Shown here piece by piece: positions 22,501-25,894 of a stretch of 28,582 nt of DNA. A program made the translations under genes and the position numbers. Source of the DNA: Salisapilia sapeloensis (Eukaryota; Oomycota; Peronosporomycetes; Peronosporales; Salisapiliaceae); contig JAADVB010000230.1 in NCBI GenBank assembly GCA_023334545.1, forward strand, positions 1-28,582. Direction: 5' to 3'. Under the pieces are notes generated by a model that ran no database searches, was not told the DNA's origin, and saw nothing but the letters and a program-made list of their open reading frames with translations. Within the stretch, counting starts at the first letter, position 1. The number at the start of each line of letters is the position of its first letter.

Positions 22501-25393
22501 AACGATCGAAGGCGACAGGAGTCGTCAGAAGGAAAAGCTGCTGGAGAGGAGGGAGAGAAGAAAGAAGAAGGAGGCCGAACTGGAAGAGGTGGTGAAGCAG
22601 CAGAAAATCGAGTTGGACAGTGCCAAGGCGTCCAAAGAGGCACTAGATTCGATGCAGCTTTCAGAGCTGGAGAGAGTTCGAGCTGAGTTTATGCGCGGAA
22701 AGGAAGAGGAGCAGGAGCTTGAAAGGGATCAAGCTGCATTGGCAAAGCAGCGCATCCAAGAGCGTATTCAGAAACGAAAGGAGCGCGTAAAAGCTACGGA
22801 AGTTCCTCTAGATGCTCCGAAGACTTCGGTCGATGCTCCAAATGCTCCAGAGGCTACAGTGGAGCCTCAAGCGATGACGCAAGACATGGAAAAAGTGCTA
22901 GCAAGTTGTCGACAGCTGCATGAAGAAGAGAGCGAGAAGCTGAGGGAAAGTTTGGCAGCGGAACGGAAGCGACAGGAGATGGGGATTAAAAAACGTTTGG
23001 CGAAGAAGAAGCAGGGGCAGCAGAAGAAAGAGGAGGAGAAGGCTCTGATGGAGGCTATGCTGCGTAAGGAGGAGGAAGCGATGGAAGCATTGCGTCAGAG
23101 TCAGGAAGAGGAGCTGCAGCTCATTGCAACGGAGATGGAGACTTTGAGGGCGGGAAAATCGGATGAAGAGATAGCAGAAACTGTGAATTTAGAGCTAAAC
23201 AGGATGAAGGAGGAGCATGAGAAGGAGCTGGACTCTTTTCACCAGACGTTGGCCTCAGAAAAGAAAAAGCAGGAAAGTAGGCTGCAGCAGCGTCTGGAGC
23301 AGAAGCGGAAGCGGAAGGAGACTAGAGTGGATATGGCGACGAAAGAAGCTGATGTAGTCAAGGAAGAGGTGGTGGACGAAGAGGATGAAGCAGAGGCTGC
23401 TGTGTTGGCTGAGAGACAGCGGGAGAAGGAGCAGAGGATGGAAGAGAAGAGGAAGAAGGAGCTGGATCGGCTGCGACGTGAATTCAATGCGAATACCGAG
23501 GAGTTGGAGCAGACGAAGAGTGCTGAAAGTAAAAGTCAAAAGCAGAAGCTGGCGGATCGTATCCAGATGAAGAAGGAGAAGAAGCGGATGGAGTTGGAGG
23601 CCAAGCATGCTGCTGAGAAGAAGAAGCTAGAGGAGGAACGACAGAGTGCATTGCAGCAGATAAGTCAGGAGAGCGAGAAGAAACCAGTGGAGGAAAAGAA
23701 GGAGAAGAAGATGTGGCGGAGGGTGTCGCAGTCGCTAAACAAGAGCTCTAGGACGCTTTTGGAAGCGGATGCGAGTGCCGAGGAAGAAGAAGGTGTTCGG
23801 CGGCTGATTAAGGCTGGTGTCATTCCAGACAAATTGACGCTTGTGATGGGAGTCGAAATGGTCGTGAGTGGGCGGCAGGAGAGGGAGGTCAAGATGCTGA
23901 CGAACCAGCAACATGTCGCCAAGTGGAAGGCGCTGAGGCTGGAGATGACTGCATGTGCGGAAGAAAAGGCAGAAATGAAGGCGAATGGGCAAGACGATGA
24001 AGAGGTGGAGACTGCTTTTGAGAAGAGCATGGAGGAACGGAAGCACGCAGTGGATGCAAGAATGGACCCTGTGCATATACTTCAGCTGCAGCAGCTCAAG
24101 AACAGTCACGTGCAGCAGGTCTCTGCTCTCGTGAATAAATTCCAATCGTTGATCAAGAGCGACGGAAGGGAGAAGACGGAAGTGAGGTATGTCCAGAGGG
24201 TGAGTGAAGATGAACGGTTGATGGAGGAGATGGAAGTACGTCTGCAGGTGGAAGCTCAGTCCAAGGTGGAAGAGCTGAGGAGTGAGCATGAGAAGCTCTT
24301 GGTGGAGCTCAAGAAGCAGAGGGAGGAGGAGATACTAGGGATTGAGGATAAGTTCAAGGGACTCATGGAAGAAGAACGAAGGGCTATTCGGGAGATGCTC
24401 GAAACTTCTGCGAGAGAGAATGAACAAGCGAAGCAATTGGAGAACATGCAAATCATGTTGGACGGTCGAAAGGCAGATCAGGTGGAAAGATGTCGTCGGA
24501 GGTATGTTCGGAGGATCAGACGGTGCGAAGAGAACTTGAAGAGAAAAGTCGAGCTGGTGAAGCTGAATGCACAGGAGCGGATGATGGAGGAACGAGAGGC
24601 GATGCGTAGTCGCAATCAGGTCGATGGAGAGAATGCACAGGAGAGTGGAGACAGGAGTATGGATATGAGTGGAAATCTGGTGGAAGTGGTGGAGAGACTG
24701 GAGGCTATCGAGGCGATGTTGAAAGTTAAACTCGATGGTGTCAAGCCTGGTGTGTCGGAAGAACGTGTAAAGCCGCTGGAACAAACTGATTTATTAACCG
24801 ATCTTGGTGTTTCGATCGAAAGGGGCTGCAACTATCCATCGAGCTTCCTAAAGCAGTTGACCTTTGCATCAAGTGAATCGATCCAAGCGAACGTGATAGC
24901 ATTGAATCTGCTCCACCCGAGTTGTCAGAAACGAATGGACTTCGCAACGTGGATTCTTGATGCAGCAGTGAGTACATTACCAGCTTTGAAGAGTGGGAAG
25001 TTGTATGCGCTAGCGGATACGATGGAGTGGTCTTTTGACGGGGGGAATATGTATCTACCCACGGCGTGTCTTCAGCAGCTTTCACCTGGACAGCTCGGCT
25101 TGCTCGTCTTGCATTTAGCTGTGGCATACACTGTTCACGGAGGGGAAGGCTTGGAAAGTGTGGAGGACGTGATTGCGAAGCACCCGAAAGACTACATCGT
25201 TGGCCTTCACCAAGTGCTAGTGAAGAGTCATCAAGCGTTTTACCCGCACGTCGACCAAAAGGAAGCGACGGTCAGTAAACATGATCTGAGCGTAGGAACG
25301 GCACTGGAAGTAGAAGAGGAAGGCGCTTGGAAGAGCAGACTAGGAGACCTCGAGAGCTTCCTTTGCGTTCTAGAGCAACAAGAGATAGAGTAA
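7508..25393 (+). CDS. Giant type I membrane protein: GCC2/GCC3 cysteine-repeat ectodomain, one TM helix, long coiled-coil cytoplasmic tail
   Basis: One uninterrupted frame of 5961 codons. Residues 1-25 are a signal peptide (RR, then a Leu-rich core, cleavage near VQSA/Q). Residues 26-515 are beta-sandwich domains. Residues 519-3558 are a continuous array of Cys-rich units of the GCC2/GCC3 (ephrin-receptor-like) type, built on CPAGYYC and GTYS, with many N-glycosylation sequons. After a Cys-containing cap, residues 3661-3756 look cupredoxin-like. The transmembrane helix is 3790-3812 (IGGLLGGVFAMIASIIGGLF). The tail (3813-5961) is mostly highly charged coiled coil, followed by a compact globular end (5762-5961). 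The start ATG sits in a good context (ACAATGG) directly before the signal peptide. I know no characterised protein with this whole order. Alveolate CRMP proteins share the GCC2/GCC3 type but not this tail. A role linking the cell surface to an internal scaffold is inference only. The gene was probably not spliced, and codon use looks uniform across the junctions. Confidence 0.93.
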   Translation: MARRWLPRLVLLGLTFLHLHRVQSAQISSFAWSDETAGASTTVGFILDLEAEEISPDASLRITLHSLLEASAELTATLLVNSNAASDTGVSVDTANKVLTFIRDGSGPPLSSDDTLEFEVIGLTNPKFTAALSPSGSVGVFDNTGAEQFVISLNTVHVSPGSILTSQVAFTSLLVGRASDVELQFSTTNGLSADGGLSITMPHRYVVHDGITVSGLDGVTEIFTTPESYGIKIKRSGGTVIPPLEIASIVLTGLVHPNEEGSLEDYIRVDTFDSSDRLIDQGHVDASTLVLKRAKVVADTLYLQGKEGTTVDYSIHLTDPPVSASIMFEAVCEDCVGISVSPDQIHFDAGNFADSQTLTVTFAQDDTFSSGQHGVIKHVLLNSEQEPSFRPSGASVYVEMVDDDLPAVSSSKSFLLLSENVDTGYTIVLLSEPTEDVTVSISEGTNKLDISPTSVVFTSATWNTPQEITVSVSSDENNADSRLQIDHSVASEDAHFHAARVTPSADIQVYFYSANTPSCSSPCLAGHYSFLDTNSGSESCVDCPQGYFCTGDCAPAVPCPVGTSSSTDLATSASVCEQCPEGFYAPVKGQATCWSCPAGAKCPDPTNTFEKCPAGSYSNVNEIECHDCAPGTYNPNEFQETCLICPTGKFCEQGATSPSACSSDTFSFSSGASSCESCLAGYGCDADTGATPCGSGTYSLDGETSCITCPKGFFCATTDEAPRKCSLGLYSTEGSLECQACLPGYKCPDPTINPIPCELGTYNSVEKATDCWACPAGYSCSSVSQDPVTCASGTYSAAGDYTCRPCPAGKSCLDSALDPEDCTPGTVSLEGEATCTDCPAGFICADPAQDPATCSNGQYVVNGTSCVDCEPGFFCPSPSELPQPCPSNTYSTGRAAECQTCPDGNVCLQDGTVYGECPFGQIPNPLQTECIPCPAGYSCTTYAKDVCSIGTYSIEGDGSCRACPLGHKCFYTTTEPIPCASGSYAPVNSTECFTCLPGFYCPEPTMEPIACPLGHYSTASSTACLPCPPGYDCSSPSSEPTKCPLGTYSLSSGSTCLDCPPGAYCSDPTLTPIPCQPGTFSIGGQQHCTPCESGHSCPHPDQNVQIACTDGTYAEAGASSCVVCPAGKQCPDTTQKIRQECTPGFYALGGQSQCTSCPIGMACPALDGSENHECEFGTYSPGGSTKCISCPAGFECPTTAIATPTPCPFGQYSVEGSPTCTKCRPGYACPDSETDHQELCAVGTYSDEGAGVCSPCPAGYECPLPTADALELCDAGWYSPAGISTCLSCPRGYYCEIAGASPQNCSVGYYSLDASTSCIACEPGYECPRTDQLPQPCPVGYYSEGMSITCKQCNPGYKCGLASASPTPPEDACPEGGYCNPPTTFFLCPAGTFGNTTAGESVEQACAPCPEGFYCEMGSTRSSMMPCPAGFFCPESTKRSTQFACPAGTYNPDANAKSIAECTMCPQGSYCPTATGTPIVCVQGHYCPEGTKDSNEYPCPQGTYSGPTTGLSDASQCLDCTAGYFCPLGSINPTSCPAGTYNPSTGTADLHECLDCPPGWSCPHVAQINYEDRCSAGHYCPVGTVLSTTNPCPAGSYTDSIGLIRAEDCTTCPARKACPKGTGGDLSPMVDCAVGHFCPEGTEYASQFDCPPGSYTSSISLASPDECDICPKGKYCVGGQDHIDGDCSPGHYCPLGTASPTAFPCPAGTFTPDTWLFEEAQCEECPPGFYCPLASVEPIPCKAGSYTGVSKTEAAGPGVGFPECTLCPAGYYCESGFTVPLVCGKGYYSTAGSEACLPCTAGHFCASTTTSKANMLTIVDSWNEPGALYGTCYRGAYCPEGTDHEPTLEQDACPRTFYCPAATVEPVVCPAGTYSNLTGQDALDDCSITPPGYFSLEGVLEPTGSCQPGFYCPPASTGSMQIPCPPGYYLNRTNGGSEEDCAVCVAGGYCPQASWMPLDCPTGYYCRTGVSVPEPCPIGTYSNMSRLKQVEDCLACPPGMYCDSTGLTHPRGLCDAGHYCTLGAYTSAPMNFETTLFGVSTRHVGAPCPPGTYCPLGSALPSLCPPGTFSTSIGLSSEVQCTVCTPGKYCETPGLTAPTDDCLPGYFCTGGANVPTQVDTPAGYFTESGAASAVACPPSQYNNNPNRGSCLPCPAGYFCDAPATITPTLCPVGHFCPNATSLAEKCPPGTFSTLEGLAKEDQCESCTPGYYCSAYGLSSPTGPCLAGYVCKGASTVANPDADHAHVGEVCPPGYYCPEASGEAIACPLGTYRGGMKGMNMTACASCPGGKYCGQTGLAAPSGDCKAGYYCVESAPTSTPTDGSTGDICPEGYYCPLGSAAPIKCSASTYADSVGFETCLECPEGFFCDGKDTTLYQDCPVGYYCPPATGAFPVACPVGTLNSLTKSINETACALCPLGSYCDTEGIFKPSGNCKRGFYCEYGSINEYGWRSENDTHICPPGHYCPESTYIPLPCPLGTYSNMTQLTSALECIRCDQGTYCGSSGLIAPSGFCTAGYFCKHMSAESTPTNGVYIAYDTINGSSQEVLIGGDVCTKGHYCPEGSFEPIPCPEGSYANVTNLEECYQCPPGYYCPLGSIDYIDYPCPIGYYCLEGTKRAIEYPCPPGTYSNTTELRSEEECTPAPGGMYADSYAAIEPAGYCESGFYCTSGSQSATPVNATLTGGPCLPGTNCPSGSAVPIVCDAGFYCSSSNTEQASPCMPGFYCAQGSYTASPTGQINSLGIIGDVCPPGHYCLEATSNPIPCAPGTFSTSSQNDNIEDCLPCPPGMLCSTSGIAEPEELCTEGYICRGGEATATELCPLGASCPPGSSSPEFCSAGSYSDEKGLAECKPCPARYFCDMGSIQPEDCKRGYYCPVGTSSMTMKSCPAGTYGHQELLADATECAVCPRGEFCDGNFPTNQTSGACAPSHYCLSGSNTSTPLDDAMGGLCSEGYMCTGGAFTPEPKDNVTGRVCDTGHFCSVGSSSQVPCPKGTFNSIPGQPSCEACPVGMYCGLGSVVPELCPIRYYCPAGVTDPILCPSGTFGQSEGLSDASECAECIGGQYCRSGLVTAPCAAGYYCRASNEDPVPVNLSTVDRDLGGPCPIGHYCPEGADGPIACPSSTANLDILGESLEDCRPCPAGFSCDEGANTVPCPPGNYCPYAVSVQSCPQATYNAKEGMVKVEDCEPCEAGKWCNSTAIVDPQNLLCPRGHYCQRGAIDITPCPSGYFGPVAGLRSKEECSVCTPGSYCQVGTIEPVVCPSKTYCPVGSGEPTMCPGGGYCPSNSSTPVICPAGYYCKQETDLPLVCPHGHFCPAGSEAPMPCPLGYIGRVSPLAGIATSIDDTCKSCPPGTYGDDPYGMTCSTCLEGYVCLGATTTPYPTNVSRHRGYACPQGQYCPAGSSDGIECPKGTYQPETKAVNSSACLPCKENSYQHLRGQGSCFPCSTSALSQVGAERCTCVGAHRAFQMTDGFCICEPGFEFYDENLIRRSDEDGSVDCQPIVYDRCQSGQVRLENGACVSASTQSCDDACGDGLGEFIPSLGLCQCSDQMDVNDICDVSCRKSAPKVVLDGETGRLQVRDPVTGRVSEVQESAGIVSNVFCPSNDLCEFQSLNLLPDGFAGSFDIPPSISVSSEANTSADVYDQRRLLTAEEDAKDGIVRNPMLCLRANDGIVFDLSTTGSYPVYIKDSMLNTNPTFDYGAFRSLADRIKTGANNTGNSVPISTFVFSFNEPGTYVFGNSVNADAKTVVVVMRENTKCPLEASIVPMSEKNLIAVSAKRRVEDIILAPDWNLIGGLLGGVFAMIASIIGGLFVFRTKSWVDATHPSNNVKGYRERCRESKDLLDLHSKGTTSVKKGTKLSAVAAIESTGTQPGEDNAGDMLPVAKVGVGRRRENQTAFGYEDDWENEVDDLGMLVQKLQHHHENVAKVLEETQIDTSQNVHRLEAETREMKRLLVKAFVSDADKTENGHKGGCTGKVLELVEKEIQESQRARGDIQQGLADARSYLDEVDKWDTKTVAADLLQDIMKDESTNDASDKSEVLETLGRLKLLLNADPASSTSSSLFNMCESSNAKKELSNLLLESSLDSDMSQEVQDVLAMRKDVLKGQNLDMQDKRETLEVLRRYGDAAQKSTQWLQEREEKMAEEYLKLKEEQNPAKLSNWKREMEGQLAAFVLELKGASKKVKKKLKDGSGSHSRRKVESAEQKTLDLVKGMKKERQLEYSSDPVVPYTEEKGDVTPDILLEMKEMLAQLMTQVQLQSQSVNSMSSIFPADVSWMVKGREAGKQHLMEGYGSMLSENDDLTDEKKEELMNAFEFGLEDVEDQLDIETLRREQTLKNLDVTADAKRDQMEEVVVSRFQEEEDKMEEAYQKQLDALEEEFRAFDDEDVNGDELLPPTLPIVADIPLPSIDSEKAAEEVVDYYDEMHNKRMADLDKEQKRKRSRLRERLEKKKMPKDSVETALQELEEKLVQEKAALIQELEQKEDTANTLAEQEAESAESELETAFEKCKQQHEIASAKLKAGLALDRQRKFDKLQARLDSRKKKGELLEEEAEKEYTAVANEIASEEAQAIVGLDNALRSDMLDSVQSFKITAEKKAKEMEVKEQDLQNRLEAIRAEHEKAREELEKNVSAEKKQRLEKLRERMEEKRGRLKNSKDAGEIAQEKYIELVQELDVEEDAEYEEVYDELSHMEVKGLESIEEKLRETETELEEVVVERKKVAARQKVLVEYDTEYVFKEYVEGIEASQDEAEVQMREGKKKLMERLARKSGIKVDGNDPDGFMQTEMKRVCEAHIESWMSRNAELDEEEQMRRRKLRDRMRNRRKETRAKSSNETDVEAEIAQIDEEEKQEVLMIVEEVGKERVELEVELENNMTTAVQGMAQLLKNDEMNIEGKLRACREDFEAKKRALQEDTNGLDALRNEKLQERLRQRREKGASSNTVEDAIDEIEQEQVEAVESLFEPMIEQAAERISAAEELVRNSEIELEKLRKENADGMRDLEATIEGDRSRQKEKLLERRERRKKKEAELEEVVKQQKIELDSAKASKEALDSMQLSELERVRAEFMRGKEEEQELERDQAALAKQRIQERIQKRKERVKATEVPLDAPKTSVDAPNAPEATVEPQAMTQDMEKVLASCRQLHEEESEKLRESLAAERKRQEMGIKKRLAKKKQGQQKKEEEKALMEAMLRKEEEAMEALRQSQEEELQLIATEMETLRAGKSDEEIAETVNLELNRMKEEHEKELDSFHQTLASEKKKQESRLQQRLEQKRKRKETRVDMATKEADVVKEEVVDEEDEAEAAVLAERQREKEQRMEEKRKKELDRLRREFNANTEELEQTKSAESKSQKQKLADRIQMKKEKKRMELEAKHAAEKKKLEEERQSALQQISQESEKKPVEEKKEKKMWRRVSQSLNKSSRTLLEADASAEEEEGVRRLIKAGVIPDKLTLVMGVEMVVSGRQEREVKMLTNQQHVAKWKALRLEMTACAEEKAEMKANGQDDEEVETAFEKSMEERKHAVDARMDPVHILQLQQLKNSHVQQVSALVNKFQSLIKSDGREKTEVRYVQRVSEDERLMEEMEVRLQVEAQSKVEELRSEHEKLLVELKKQREEEILGIEDKFKGLMEEERRAIREMLETSARENEQAKQLENMQIMLDGRKADQVERCRRRYVRRIRRCEENLKRKVELVKLNAQERMMEEREAMRSRNQVDGENAQESGDRSMDMSGNLVEVVERLEAIEAMLKVKLDGVKPGVSEERVKPLEQTDLLTDLGVSIERGCNYPSSFLKQLTFASSESIQANVIALNLLHPSCQKRMDFATWILDAAVSTLPALKSGKLYALADTMEWSFDGGNMYLPTACLQQLSPGQLGLLVLHLAVAYTVHGGEGLESVEDVIAKHPKDYIVGLHQVLVKSHQAFYPHVDQKEATVSKHDLSVGTALEVEEEGAWKSRLGDLESFLCVLEQQEIE
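7583..9060 (+). other. N-terminal beta-sandwich region, including two Calx-beta-like adhesin-type repeats
   Basis: Residues 26-290 are rich in alternating hydrophobic strands and appear to hold two diverged copies of one domain. The LTNPKFTAALSPSG phrase belongs to the first copy. Residues about 295-400 and 402-515 are two copies of another domain. Each copy has an opening strand, a YSIHL or YTIVL strand followed by a Pro turn (DPPVSASIMF, EPTEDVTVSI), a SP-I-F or SPTSVVFT element, and a closing strand (QTLTVTF, QEITVSV) before acidic residues. This is the pattern of repeats in large bacterial and eukaryotic adhesins and Calx-beta relatives. Fold assignment is by pattern only. Confidence 0.6.
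9062..18181 (+). repeat. Tandem GCC2/GCC3-type cysteine-rich repeat array (residues 519-3558)
   Basis: About 9.1 kb codes for repeated units with the core C-x-x-C-P-[AP]-G-[YF]-x-C and G-[TSY]-Y-[SN]. In the first third, units are compact: about 31-32 residues with four Cys each, for example CLAGYGC to the next CPKGFFC. From about residue 1380 on, units become longer and more variable, with inserts such as TPTDGSTGD and extra Cys pairs typical of CPAGYYCPEG and CDAGYYC modules. The last part (about 3440-3558) departs from the repeat with CTCVGAHRAF, CICEPGFEFYD and CDDACGDGLG and looks like a terminal cap. Disulphide-rich extended rods are expected outside the cell. Despite the repetition, no frameshift or stop is present. 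Confidence 0.93.
18488..18775 (+). other. Juxtamembrane cupredoxin-like domain of the giant protein
   Basis: Residues 3661-3756 sit between the Cys-rich cap and the membrane. The pattern MLCLRANDGIVFDL, YPVYIKDSMLNTNP, FVFSFNEPGTYVFGNS and KTVVVVM follows a Greek-key cupredoxin layout: an opening strand with G-D-I-F, then F-F--PGTY-F, then a terminal V-V strand. A clear type I copper set (His, Cys, His, Met in the usual places) is not evident, so it would be structural if the fold is right. Confidence 0.45.
18875..18943 (+). other. Single transmembrane helix of the giant protein
   Basis: Residues 3790-3812 are hydrophobic and Gly-rich, with small-residue patterns GGLLGG and IIGG, and are followed by the basic residues FRTKSW. 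This is the only strong hydrophobic helix after the signal peptide. With it the protein is type I: N-terminus outside, C-terminus inside. GxxxG-like spacing would allow helix packing between subunits. Confidence 0.88.
20825..23584 (+). repeat. Eleven spaced basic R-L motifs in the cytoplasmic coiled coil
   Basis: Between residues 4440 and 5359 the motif [RK]-x-[LI]-x-x-R-[LIM]-x-x-[RK]-[RK]-x-[RK] recurs inside coiled coil. Copies are anchored at residues 4441 (LRERLEKKK), 4532 (LQARLDSRKKK), 4638 (LRERMEEKR), 4758 (LMERLARK), 4812 (LRDRMRNRRK), 4921 (LQERLRQRREK), 5011 (LLERRERRKKK), 5083 (IQERIQKRKER), 5160 (IKKRLAKKK), 5259 (LQQRLEQKRKRK) and 5348 (LADRIQMKKEK). Spacing ranges from 54 to 120 residues, often 90-110. 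Most are preceded by an acidic stretch and a K/R-Q or K/R-K pair. Function unknown; calmodulin-like, filament or microtubule binding are possibilities only. Confidence 0.75.
24791..25390 (+). other. C-terminal globular domain of the giant protein
   Basis: Residues 5762-5961 lose the charged heptad character and become mixed: LLTDLGVSIERG, FLKQLTFASSES, LLHPSCQKRMDFATWILDAA, LADTMEWSFDGGN, LPTACLQQLSPGQLGLLVLHLAVAY. This looks like a folded helical domain ending the tail. I do not recognise the family. It is the best candidate for a docking or signalling end of the protein. Confidence 0.55.
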
Positions 25394-25478
25394 AATAACT
25401 TTCATTCGCATTTCGTTCACGCGCATTCATATAACCTCGTACGTCGCTTGTATTGCCTCTCGTCCGGCTCTCTGGAGC
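25394..25478. other. 85 bp gap between converging stop codons
   Basis: The giant gene (stop 25391-25393, plus) and the PH-domain gene (stop 25479-25481, minus) end facing each other with only 85 bp between. Both 3' untranslated regions must fit here or overlap. No clear terminator or AATAAA is seen. Antisense overlap of the transcripts is likely. Confidence 0.6.
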
Positions 25479-25865
25479 TTATTGCTCGTAGTTTTGATCG
25501 ATGTCGTCCGAAAGCTCCTCATCTTCTGTTTCGATGATGGGCTCCAACTGCTTTTGGGTCGTGAGGTGGTGGAACTCGTCACAGAGCTTCTGGTACCTCA
25601 AATAAGCATCGACGGCGTCGAACCAGTCGTCAATATCTTCTTCTGTCTTCCCACGCACGAAGAGCTCCCGACCGGAGCTCAGGTAGAAGACCATCCCGTG
25701 CTTTTTCCCATTCCAATAGCGCACATTGACGACCCTGTCGCGACGCAATATCTTGCTACGCCGTCGCTCGCTCTTGCTGTATGTGATAAATCCGCCCGAA
25801 AAGGTAAAGAAGCGCTTGTGCCAGGTGGGAAATCGCAAGCCGCGTTTCCGAAGATAGCCTTGCAT
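25479..25865 (-). CDS. Small stand-alone PH-domain protein (128 aa)
   Basis: Almost the whole 128-residue product is one pleckstrin homology domain, a membrane-phosphoinositide or protein-binding module. It starts directly with MQGYLRKRG, then WHKRFFTFSGGFITYSKSE (beta1-beta4 pattern with the basic beta1-beta2 loop that contacts inositol phosphates). HGMVFYLSSGRELFVRGKT forms the later strands. The C-terminal helix EEDIDDWFDAV carries the family's near-invariant Trp (Trp81). The last 20 residues are acidic (ETEDEELSDDIDQ). No catalytic or other domain is attached, so it is probably an adaptor or membrane sensor. The start is set by an Inr-FPR site 27 nt upstream with no intervening ATG. It converges on the giant gene; no functional link is shown. 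Confidence 0.88.
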   Translation of the reverse strand: MQGYLRKRGLRFPTWHKRFFTFSGGFITYSKSERRRSKILRRDRVVNVRYWNGKKHGMVFYLSSGRELFVRGKTEEDIDDWFDAVDAYLRYQKLCDEFHHLTTQKQLEPIIETEDEELSDDIDQNYEQ

Positions 25866-25877
25866 TGATCTTTTCGT

Positions 25878-25894
25878 GAGAATTGCTTAAATGA
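25878..25894 (-). promoter_or_regulatory. Oomycete Inr-FPR core promoter of the PH-domain gene
   Basis: Minus-strand sequence TCATTTAAGCAATTCTC. The Inr TCATTTA matches YCAHTYY at six of seven positions and the FPR CAATTCTC matches MAWTTTNC at seven of eight. Transcription from the A at 25892 gives a 27 nt leader. Order and spacing agree with the other promoters in the window. Confidence 0.6.

Noticed and set aside
20825-23584. IQ calmodulin-binding motifs in the coiled coil
   Set aside because: The basic R-L motif lacks the IQxxxRGxxxR spacing; the resemblance is only in Arg spacing. Kept as an unnamed motif.
25402-25418. Inr-like TCATTCGCATTTCGTTC on the plus strand just after the giant gene stop
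   Set aside because: Resembles an Inr, but no plus-strand gene follows; the converging PH gene occupies the downstream DNA. Probably chance.
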